Part shown: piece by piece, positions 1-6,228 of the stretch
How the letters are laid out: every line of letters starts with the position of its first letter
Position numbering within the stretch: position 1 is the first letter of the stretch
Source: an uncultured Haloferula sp.
Lineage (GTDB): Bacteria > Verrucomicrobiota > Verrucomicrobiae > Verrucomicrobiales > Akkermansiaceae
Assembly (NCBI GenBank): GCA_946481625.1
Contig: CAMLOZ010000229.1
Location: 1-6,228 of the forward strand
Reading direction: 5' to 3'
Length of the DNA: 6,228 nt
Notes under the pieces: model-generated
Seen by the model: only the letters and a program-made list of their open reading frames with translations
What the model was told of the DNA's origin: nothing
Databases searched by the model: none
Program-made: the position numbers and the translations under genes

Positions 1-2417
1 ACTTCAAGGAGATTGCGGCCCTGCTTCAGTTCGACGGGCAGGCGGTGGGGCGGGGACCAGGCGGTGCCGACGGCCTCGCCGTTGAGACGGATGCGTGCGG
101 TGTGGCAGACTTCGCCGAGGTCGAGCAGGGCGGGGGACTTGCCGGACCAGTCGAACTCGAGCTTGTAGAGGGCGGTGCCGGAGAAATCACGATAGGCGGC
201 TCCGTCTTGTGCGGTCCATGAGGCGAGGGTTTTGGTTTCGAAGGGAGGGGGGAGTTCGGGGCCGCCTTCGAGGAAGCGGACGGACCAGTTGCCTTTCAGG
301 GCGAGGGGTGGGGCACCGGCTTCGATGTCTTTCCATGGCGGACCCTGGGCGTCTCGGTCGGTGTAGGTGCGAAGGATGCGGGATTCGCCGGGAGCGAGGA
401 TGAGGCGGATGCCGTCGGAGGTGGAGGCGACGCCGCTCTTTCCATGCATCGGGTCGAAGATCACGGCGGATTTCATCGGGGTGGCGAAGGTCACCTTCGT
501 GTCGATGTTGGCGCCGGAGGAATTCACGATGAAGTAGCTCCAGCCGTCGATATGCTTGCGCCGCACGAAGCGGAGTTTCTTTGCGGCCATGGGCTCGCCT
601 TTGATGCCGACGGATTGGAGGGCGCTGGCGAGTTCGGCGCGGGTGATGGAGGCCAAGAGAGGTGAGAGTTTGGCGGAACCCTGATCCTTGTCCTTGAAGC
701 CGGGAGTGGTTCCGGAGGCTTCGCCGAGGAAGGTGATGCGGGCACCTTGCGAAGCAAGATCTCGCAAGCGCTGTGCTGTGGCCACGGTCATGTGGCGGGT
801 CTCGGGAACGAGGAGGGCCTTGTAGGTGCAGTCGCCGAGTTGGATCTTGCCGGCTTCGACGGTGGCGCCGGCGAGCAGACGGTCGGACACGAAGTCGCAG
901 GGGATGCCCGATTCCCACATCGAGATGACGGCGCGATAGAAGGGGGAGGGATGCAGCCACTTGTCCTGATTGTGGACGGTGAAGAGCGGGAGGTCCTTCG
1001 CTCCATCGTGCCACAGATCGTGGATCGGGAAGTAGAGCAATACTTCGGCATCGGGTGTGCCGGACTGAAGGACAGCCTGGCAGCGGGCGATGTAGGCGTT
1101 GAAGGCGGGAAGGTCCCGCCACAGGCCGCCGTTCGGGCCCATGTGGGTGGAGGCGTAGAAGAGCCAGCCGGGCCAGCCGGCGTCCTCTGGCGAGTACGGG
1201 ATGCCATGGAAGAGGATGTGATTCACACCACCGAGCCAGACGAAGTCGGCGGCTTCTTTGAGCTTGGCGGGGGTGACGCGGAAATGTTCGTCGAGCCAGG
1301 TGAAGGTTTCGGCGGAGACGAGCTTCTTGCCGGTCACGTGTGCGGCGGAAGAGGCGAACTGGAGCATCGGGATCTGCTCCTCGCCAACGTGGCGGAAGAT
1401 CTCCGTTTCGGGGATGTCGGCGACGGCGTAGTGATCTAACAGATTGCCCGGGGAGCCGTGGGCCTGGTTGCGGGTGAGGCTGCCGCGCGAAGTGGCCCAA
1501 TCCTGCCACTTCGCGAGATACTCGCGGTGGAGATCGCTCATCGTTTCGCGGTAGTCGGCACGGACGCGGGCGACGGTGTCGGGGTCGCCTTCGCCGTGAA
1601 AGGCGGGCAACTGCGAGCGGAGATCGTAGCCTCTCAATTCCTGGAAGCGCGGGAAGAGATCATCGGTCCATGCGGCGCCGTAGTATTCGAAGGAGTCGTG
1701 GAAGTGGGCGCGGGGTTCGGGCACGCCGGGGCGGTCGAGGGCGGTATCGAATGCCTTCAGGTAGGATGACATCGAGGCGGCGGAGAAGGGATCGAGGACC
1801 CAGCCTGCGCCGCCGGGTGCCGAGCGCTTCACCTTCTGGATGGCGTGCTTCGAGACGAGACCGTGGATGCCCCATTTGCCGGCGGGCGGGGTCCAGTTCA
1901 GGCGGCCGTCTTTCGCGTGGGAAGAGAGGTCGATAGGGTCGCCGGATTCGGGCCAGGCGGAGAGAGCTTCGATGCGGCCTTTCGGGAGGGCAAGGGTGAG
2001 TGGCTTGCCGCCTTCGGCGCGGGCTTGCACGCTTTCCAGCGAGGCGGAGGCGTTCGAGTCATCGACCCATGAGCCGCCGAAGGGCCAGCCGGTGCCGGTG
2101 GTGAGGTCCACGCCCATGTCGAGGCGGGTGGTCTCCTTCGCGGTGTGGGCGTAGGCGTTTGTCCAGGCTTCGGAGAGGAAGAGGAGGTCGCGGTCCTCGT
2201 AGCCTTTCGCACCGTAGATCGGGCAGATCTCGACGCCGCCGAGACCGGCCTTCGAGAACTGCTCGAGTTGTTTTGTGAGATTGGCGGCATCGACACCGCT
2301 GCCGAGCCACCACCAGCGGGTCCAGGGCTTCGCTTCCCGCGTGACCGGCGGCCATGCGGTGTCGTCGGCACACGCCAGCAACGGGGTCAGGAGCAAGGCA
2401 AAGAGGCGAGCGCGCAT
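1..2417 (-). CDS. GH106-type alpha-L-rhamnosidase, secreted (3' end beyond window)
   Basis: Likely an exo-acting glycoside hydrolase releasing alpha-L-rhamnose from pectic oligosaccharides outside the cytoplasm. Translating from the ATG at 2417 gives 805 codons with no stop; the gene continues past base 1. Residues 1-18 look like a signal peptide (MRARLFALLLTPLLAC); either type I cleavage after ACA or lipidation at Cys16 is possible. Family-typical blocks follow: WTRWWWLGSG (32-41), KAGLGGVEI (56-64), HDSFEYYGAAWTDDLF (240-255), RGYDL (262-266), NQAHGSPGNLLDHYAVADIPETEIF (318-341), KLVSAETFTWLDEHF (365-379), GGVNHILFHGIPYSPEDAGW (396-415) and LLYFPIHDLWHD (460-471). Glu244 and Glu370 are the best catalytic acid/base candidates and Glu337/Glu339 a possible calcium site, inferred from spacing in characterised GH106 BT0986 as I recall it. 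From about 740 a galactose-binding-like beta-sandwich begins (DLGEVCHTARIRLNGEAVGT), so probably only a short C-terminal piece is missing. It lies 9 bases after the PL4 stop, suggesting cotranscription. No clear Shine-Dalgarno. Exact substrate is inferred from context; many GH106 relatives are uncharacterised. Confidence 0.5.
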   Translation of the reverse strand, partial: MRARLFALLLTPLLACADDTAWPPVTREAKPWTRWWWLGSGVDAANLTKQLEQFSKAGLGGVEICPIYGAKGYEDRDLLFLSEAWTNAYAHTAKETTRLDMGVDLTTGTGWPFGGSWVDDSNASASLESVQARAEGGKPLTLALPKGRIEALSAWPESGDPIDLSSHAKDGRLNWTPPAGKWGIHGLVSKHAIQKVKRSAPGGAGWVLDPFSAASMSSYLKAFDTALDRPGVPEPRAHFHDSFEYYGAAWTDDLFPRFQELRGYDLRSQLPAFHGEGDPDTVARVRADYRETMSDLHREYLAKWQDWATSRGSLTRNQAHGSPGNLLDHYAVADIPETEIFRHVGEEQIPMLQFASSAAHVTGKKLVSAETFTWLDEHFRVTPAKLKEAADFVWLGGVNHILFHGIPYSPEDAGWPGWLFYASTHMGPNGGLWRDLPAFNAYIARCQAVLQSGTPDAEVLLYFPIHDLWHDGAKDLPLFTVHNQDKWLHPSPFYRAVISMWESGIPCDFVSDRLLAGATVEAGKIQLGDCTYKALLVPETRHMTVATAQRLRDLASQGARITFLGEASGTTPGFKDKDQGSAKLSPLLASITRAELASALQSVGIKGEPMAAKKLRFVRRKHIDGWSYFIVNSSGANIDTKVTFATPMKSAVIFDPMHGKSGVASTSDGIRLILAPGESRILRTYTDRDAQGPPWKDIEAGAPPLALKGNWSVRFLEGGPELPPPFETKTLASWTAQDGAAYRDFSGTALYKLEFDWSGKSPALLDLGEVCHTARIRLNGEAVGTAWSPPHRLPVELKQGRNLLE

Positions 2418-2426
2418 GGGATCGTG

Positions 2427-4310
2427 TCAGAGAGTTCCGTTTGCCCGCGCGGGATCGATCTGCTCCAAGCGGAGGTAATCATAGAGCAAGCCCTGGTGCC
2501 ATACCTGTCCTTCGAGGCGGAGTTCCAGGACGTTGCCGCTTTTCTTCAGGATATCGCCCGGAATGGGGAAGCCGAGCTCGGTGAGCAGGCCCCGGTGGCC
2601 ATCGCGGTGCATCACGCCGTTTTCCGGCAAGCGTCCGCTGTCGCCGATGCGGTTGCCGTTCACGGTGACCACCAGGCGGTCGTTGGCCCGGTGGCCGCAG
2701 AGGGCGATGCGGAGGCGATGATCGACGGATTCCTTCAGGTCGAAGCGGACTTTCCAGGTCGAGTCCCCGAGCACGCGGCCGCTGTCATCGAGCTCGAGGG
2801 GTTGGCAGAGGTTCCAGTCCTTCTTCCAATCGCTCTTCCCGATGGTGAAGTCCACGCCGCGGGGGAACTGCTTCCGATATTCGAGATGACGACCCCAGAT
2901 CCAATAGCGGTCGCCGTTGCGGAATTCCGCCGCGCTGCGGTCGGGCACGCCGATTTCCCAAACGGTGGGACCGGAGCGCCAGGGCTCCCAGACGAGATTC
3001 CCCAGTGCCAAGGTTTTGTCTGGCCCGACGACCACGCGGTCCTTCTGGAACTCGCCGAGCACGCCGTCGGCGAAGGCACGGAGGACGTAGGTTCCCGGGC
3101 GCACCGACCCGATCCTGAAACTACCGTCCGCCGCGGCCTTGGCCCAGTACTGGTAGTGCTTGCCGTCCCGTTGCCAGCCGACCTTGTCGCTGCCGAACCT
3201 CGCGCGCACCTCGTAGTCGGGGGCCGTCAGACCCACCCACATGGAGCCGGGTTTCCCGCTGGCGAGCGAATCCTTCACCCCGAGCCGACCGGTCACGGCC
3301 ACGCGGGCCTTTGCCACGTAGAGCGGGCTCTCCACCCAGGGATAGGGCCACTGCTTGATCTCCGTTGCGGCGGTCCGCATGGCATCCCGCCAGAGGGAGA
3401 GGGCGTCGCCGCCTTCATTCGTGTGGAGCAGGAAAGGGCCGACCACCATCGACCAGTCCTCGCCCTTCGCCACGTTCAGCGAAGTGCCACCGTAGTGGCT
3501 GCCATGCCACATGTTCAGAAGCACCGGGCGCCCGCCGGGATTCACGTCGAGGTGGCCGGTGAGCTCGGGTTTGGCCGGCCCGCCGGCGATGTATTCCAGC
3601 GAGGGATTGACCATCCACAGGCCCACGCTCCTGGAAGACGAGGACCAGCCGTAGGCCGGAGATTCCGAGAACAGGGCGGAGTAGCCGTACTTGTGTTCCA
3701 CCGCGCCTTTGTGAATCCCGCTGGTCAGACGGCGGGCTTCCTTGAGATTGGCCTGGATGCCTTGGTCCCAATCGCGCCCGGTCGGCATCTGCCGCGAGCG
3801 CTTGGCATCGACGGTGAGCCAATCGAAAACCTCCGGGTCGGGCTTGAGCACGAAGCGGGCCTCGGCAACCGAGAAGCCCGGCAGTTCCGCCGGATGCTCG
3901 AAGATTCCGTAGGCATACAAGCCCTCGGCCTGCTCGGTGAGGGCGTAGCGGAACGAAACATTCACGGGCAGGGTGCCGGAGGCTCCGTCGAAGCGGCAGT
4001 CGATGGCCACCTCCCCGGTCTTTCCACCCGGCAGGGTGATTTTGCCGCCCGCGGCCTTCGGGAACGATTGGACCCGTCCCTTTTCCGAACCGCCGCTGAG
4101 GGACCAGTAACCGGTTCCGCCGTGGATTAGCTCGAGACTCCCGCGCTTCAGCGAGACCACGGTAGCCTTCACCTTGTCCACCCGGGCGGAGACCTTGCCG
4201 TTCTCAAGAAGGAAGGTGCGGCCCTCGTCGCGGACACGCACCTCCGCCTTTAGAGCGGGAAGCAGGAAGCCGAGGACGGAGAGGAAGACGAAATCAAACG
4301 GAAGTTTCAA
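2427..4310 (-). CDS. Rhamnogalacturonan lyase, polysaccharide lyase family 4, secreted
   Basis: Cleaves the rhamnose-galacturonic acid backbone of rhamnogalacturonan-I by beta-elimination, after export. The TTG at 4310 is preferred as start (627 aa): it begins directly with a compact signal peptide, MKLPFDFVFLSVLGFLLPAL then KA, cleavage likely after Ala22. A GTG at 4367 would add 19 Arg-rich residues before the same hydrophobic stretch; there is no in-frame ATG near the 5' end. The PL4 layout is visible: an N-terminal beta-sandwich catalytic domain to about 327, a fibronectin-III-like/carbohydrate-regulatory domain at about 327-440 (ending DGSFRIGSVRPGTYVLRAFA then a short strand), and a C-terminal carbohydrate-binding-like jelly roll at about 441-618 starting GPTVWEIGVPDRSAAEFRNG. 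Lys207 in EHKYGYSALF and His272 in HGSHYGG match the catalytic Lys/His pair known from Aspergillus RGL4 by motif and spacing. Length is normal for bacterial PL4. TGA stop at 2427-2429; the GH106 gene follows after 9 bases. No Shine-Dalgarno precedes either candidate start. Confidence 0.9.
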   Translation of the reverse strand: MKLPFDFVFLSVLGFLLPALKAEVRVRDEGRTFLLENGKVSARVDKVKATVVSLKRGSLELIHGGTGYWSLSGGSEKGRVQSFPKAAGGKITLPGGKTGEVAIDCRFDGASGTLPVNVSFRYALTEQAEGLYAYGIFEHPAELPGFSVAEARFVLKPDPEVFDWLTVDAKRSRQMPTGRDWDQGIQANLKEARRLTSGIHKGAVEHKYGYSALFSESPAYGWSSSSRSVGLWMVNPSLEYIAGGPAKPELTGHLDVNPGGRPVLLNMWHGSHYGGTSLNVAKGEDWSMVVGPFLLHTNEGGDALSLWRDAMRTAATEIKQWPYPWVESPLYVAKARVAVTGRLGVKDSLASGKPGSMWVGLTAPDYEVRARFGSDKVGWQRDGKHYQYWAKAAADGSFRIGSVRPGTYVLRAFADGVLGEFQKDRVVVGPDKTLALGNLVWEPWRSGPTVWEIGVPDRSAAEFRNGDRYWIWGRHLEYRKQFPRGVDFTIGKSDWKKDWNLCQPLELDDSGRVLGDSTWKVRFDLKESVDHRLRIALCGHRANDRLVVTVNGNRIGDSGRLPENGVMHRDGHRGLLTELGFPIPGDILKKSGNVLELRLEGQVWHQGLLYDYLRLEQIDPARANGTL

Positions 4311-4465
4311 TACGGAGGGGCGCAGGTGCTGCCGGTAATCTACGTTGGAACGAGGGCCGCGAGCCACTCCCCGTTGGGGTTAGCCCCTGGTTCGTCAGCG
4401 CCGATGTTCACTTGTCCGCATCCGGTCTTGCGCCCCCCGCCCGGACCGCCAAGCATCCGCCCGAC
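4311..4465. promoter_or_regulatory. Divergent intergenic region between PL4 and parC
   Basis: The 5' ends of two divergent genes face each other here, so both promoters are expected in or near this gap, although no strong consensus is visible. On the minus strand the hexamer TAGATT (plus-strand AATCTA, 4337-4342) is a weak -10 candidate; a start about 7 bases downstream would give a roughly 20-base leader before the TTG at 4310 and would lie downstream of the alternative GTG at 4367. No convincing -35 partner is seen. On the plus strand, no good promoter pair stands out; TTGTCC at 4412-4417 is only a faint -35 resemblance. The gap also holds C4/G4 blocks at 4369-4372, 4376-4379 and 4384-4387 that could form alternative short stems, and a 21-codon proline-rich ORF (4404-4469) whose TGA overlaps the parC ATG. 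No known operator is recognised. Confidence 0.4.
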
Positions 4466-6228
4466 ATGATGCACGACCCGGACCAGCACGCCTCCCTCGG
4501 GGCGATGTATTCCGACTACTTTCTCGACTACGCTTCCTACGTCATCCTCGAGCGTGCGGTGCCGCACCTCAACGACGGCCTGAAGCCCGTTCAACGCCGT
4601 ATCCTCCACTCCATGAAGGAGTTGGACGACGGACGCTACAACAAGGTGGCGAACGTCGTGGGCAACACCATGAAGTATCACCCGCACGGCGACACGTCGA
4701 TCGGCGATGCCATGGTCCAGCTCGGCCAGAAGGAGCTCCTCATCGATACCCAAGGCAACTGGGGCAACACGCTGACCGGCGATGGAGCCGCCGCGCCGCG
4801 CTACATCGAGGCCCGTCTCACCAAGTTCGCGCTCGATATCACCTTCAACCCGAAGACGACCGAGTGGACCCCTTCTTACGACGGCCGGAACAAGGAACCG
4901 GTGACCTTCCCGGTGAAGTTCCCGCTGCTGCTCGCCCAAGGGGTGGAGGGCATTGCCGTGGGTCTCGCGTGCAAGATGCTGCCGCACAACTTCATCGAGC
5001 TTCTCGACGCTTCGATCGCGGTCTTGCGCAAGGAGCCCTTTGTGCTGGTCCCGGATTTCCCGACCGGCGGGATCATGGACGCGAGCGACTACCGGGACGG
5101 TCTGCGCGGCGGGCGGATCCGGGTGCGGGCGCGGATCTCGACCGAGAAGAAGGGGATTCTCCGCATCACGGAGATCCCCTTCGGCACCACTACCGGAGCC
5201 CTGATGGATTCCATCGTGGCGGCTGCCGAGAAAGGGAAGATCAAGATCGCCAAGATCGAGGACAACACCGCGGCTCACGTGGACATCCTCGTTCACCTGC
5301 CTTCCGGGGTGGACGCGGAGAACCTCCGCGACGCCCTCTACGCCTTCACCGATTGCGAACTGAGCATTTCGTCGAACGCCTGCGTCATCGCCGACGACAA
5401 GCCGCAGTTCCTGGGTGTCTCGGAGATTCTCAGGAGGAACACCGAGCAGACCCGCGAACTGCTCCGCATGGAGCTGGAAATCCGGCTCGGCGAACTGGCC
5501 GAAAAGTGGCATTTCAGCTCGCTGGAGAAGATCTTCATCGAGAAGCGCATCTACCGCGACATCGAAGAGCAGACGACGTGGGAAGGCGTGATCGGTGCCA
5601 TCGACAAGGGCCTCAAGCCTTACAAGAAGCTTCTCAAGCGGGAGGTGACGGAGGAGGACATCGTCCGGCTGACCGAGATCAAGATCAAGCGCATCTCCAA
5701 GTTCGACTCCTTCAAGGCGGACGAAGAGATCAAGGGGCTGGAGAGCGACATCGCGGAGACCGAGAAGAATCTCAAGCAGCTCACCAAGTACACGATCCGC
5801 TGGTTCGAGGACCTGAAGAAGAAGTATGGCAAGGGCCGTGAACGGAGGACGGAGATCTCCTCCTTCGACCGCGTGGACCGGAGCCAGGTGATCCTCGCGA
5901 CCGAGACGCTCTATCTCGACGAGAAGAACGGCTTCGCCGGCTACGGGCTCAAGAAGGAAACGCCGATCGAGAAGTGCTCCACGCTCGATGACGTGATCAT
6001 CTTCGGCCAGGACAGCAAGATGCGGATCGTGAAGGTGGCGGAGAAGTTCTTCGTCGGTCCCCGGCCGCTGAGGGTGGCCGTTTTCCGCAAGGACGAGGAC
6101 CTGATCTACTCGATGATCTACCGCGACGGGAAGGAAGGCGCGATTTTGGCCAAGCGCTTCCGGGTCGGGGGCATCACCCGCGACAAGGAGTATGAACTGA
6201 CCAAGGGCACCCCCGGCAGCCGCATCTA
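4466..6228 (+). CDS. parC: DNA topoisomerase IV subunit A (ParC-type), 5' part of gene
   Basis: Breakage-rejoining subunit of a cytoplasmic type IIA topoisomerase, working with a ParE-type ATPase to decatenate and relax chromosomal DNA. The frame is open for 587 codons from ATG 4466 and runs off the window. Visible blocks: LDYASYVILERAVPHLNDGL (20-39), KPVQRRILHSMKELDDGRYN (40-59), the helix-turn-helix/QRDR motif KYHPHGDTSIGDAMVQLGQ (70-88), the active-site motif AAAPRYIEARL with catalytic Tyr113, the tower region, a coiled-coil at about 420-458, and the start of the C-terminal beta-pinwheel from about 470 (SQVILATETLYLDEKNGFAG), reaching ELTKGTPGSRI at the edge. The wording matches the Bacteroidota-type ParC rather than E. 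coli GyrA; the diagnostic C-terminal GyrA box would lie outside the window, so GyrA-like is the alternative. ATG 4466 is immediately followed by another ATG; the frame is also open upstream, with a TTG at 4412 as a less likely start. No Shine-Dalgarno is visible. No neighbouring parE is in view. Confidence 0.88.
   Translation, partial: MMHDPDQHASLGAMYSDYFLDYASYVILERAVPHLNDGLKPVQRRILHSMKELDDGRYNKVANVVGNTMKYHPHGDTSIGDAMVQLGQKELLIDTQGNWGNTLTGDGAAAPRYIEARLTKFALDITFNPKTTEWTPSYDGRNKEPVTFPVKFPLLLAQGVEGIAVGLACKMLPHNFIELLDASIAVLRKEPFVLVPDFPTGGIMDASDYRDGLRGGRIRVRARISTEKKGILRITEIPFGTTTGALMDSIVAAAEKGKIKIAKIEDNTAAHVDILVHLPSGVDAENLRDALYAFTDCELSISSNACVIADDKPQFLGVSEILRRNTEQTRELLRMELEIRLGELAEKWHFSSLEKIFIEKRIYRDIEEQTTWEGVIGAIDKGLKPYKKLLKREVTEEDIVRLTEIKIKRISKFDSFKADEEIKGLESDIAETEKNLKQLTKYTIRWFEDLKKKYGKGRERRTEISSFDRVDRSQVILATETLYLDEKNGFAGYGLKKETPIEKCSTLDDVIIFGQDSKMRIVKVAEKFFVGPRPLRVAVFRKDEDLIYSMIYRDGKEGAILAKRFRVGGITRDKEYELTKGTPGSRI

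Noticed and set aside
747..1439. 230-codon plus-strand open frame
   Set aside because: It is antisense to the conserved GH106 catalytic region and has no recognisable domain.
187..1509. 440-codon minus-strand open frame
   Set aside because: It is an alternative frame of the GH106 gene, dominated by Arg, Pro, His and Leu, with no motifs.
2418..2426. Possible terminator or promoter between PL4 and GH106
   Set aside because: The gap is 9 bases, with no room for a terminator and no promoter hexamers seen; cotranscription is the simpler reading.
2145..4130. 661-codon plus-strand open frame opposite PL4 and the 5' part of GH106
   Set aside because: It lies antisense to two genes with clear family motifs and spans their junction. 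Its translation shows no recognisable domain and is rich in Gly/Ala/His/Glu, as expected of an antisense frame in GC-rich coding DNA.
4369..4387. C4/G4/C4 blocks that could form alternative hairpins, considered as a terminator or switch
   Set aside because: Stems are only four base pairs with 3-4 base loops and no T-tract follows; too weak to call.
4340..5512. 390-codon minus-strand open frame
   Set aside because: It is antisense to parC, which has unmistakable catalytic motifs; the translation looks like a complementary-strand shadow.
4864..5841. 325-codon plus-strand open frame
   Set aside because: It overlaps parC in another frame and its product is Arg/Gly/Asp-rich with no domain; the ParC frame explains this stretch fully.

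Overview
The window is GC-rich bacterial DNA with three protein-coding genes and no RNA genes, mobile elements or CRISPR. Two genes lie on the minus strand and one on the plus strand, and they diverge from a short intergenic gap near 4311-4465. The outer genes at both ends run off the window. The protein families point to a verrucomicrobial-type bacterium (Luteolibacter-like Verrucomicrobiota would fit). The topoisomerase resembles the Bacteroidota/Verrucomicrobiota ParC type, secreted PL4 plus GH106 enzymes are common in that group, and Shine-Dalgarno signals are weak or absent. This assignment is inference from memory of families, not from a search.

Minus strand, 4310 to 1: a two-gene unit. 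The first gene (stop at 2427) encodes a secreted rhamnogalacturonan lyase of polysaccharide lyase family 4. After only 9 bases comes the second gene (ATG at 2417), a secreted glycoside hydrolase of the GH106 alpha-L-rhamnosidase type, open for 805 codons to the window edge. Together they form a plausible pathway: the lyase cuts the rhamnose-galacturonate backbone of pectic rhamnogalacturonan-I, and the rhamnosidase removes rhamnose from the fragments. The GH106 reading frame has no stop inside the window, so it is easily missed by ORF callers that need a complete ORF. The long open frames opposite it and in its alternative frames are shadows.

Plus strand, 4466 to 6228: the first 587 codons of a type IIA topoisomerase A subunit, best called topoisomerase IV ParC. 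It is a housekeeping gene with no functional link to the pectin genes.

I did not find a convincing undescribed system. The observations most worth a second look are: the two-gene rhamnogalacturonan unit; the start choice of the lyase, where no ATG exists; a 21-codon, proline-rich upstream ORF whose stop overlaps the parC start as ATGA; and two substitutions at functionally important positions in ParC.
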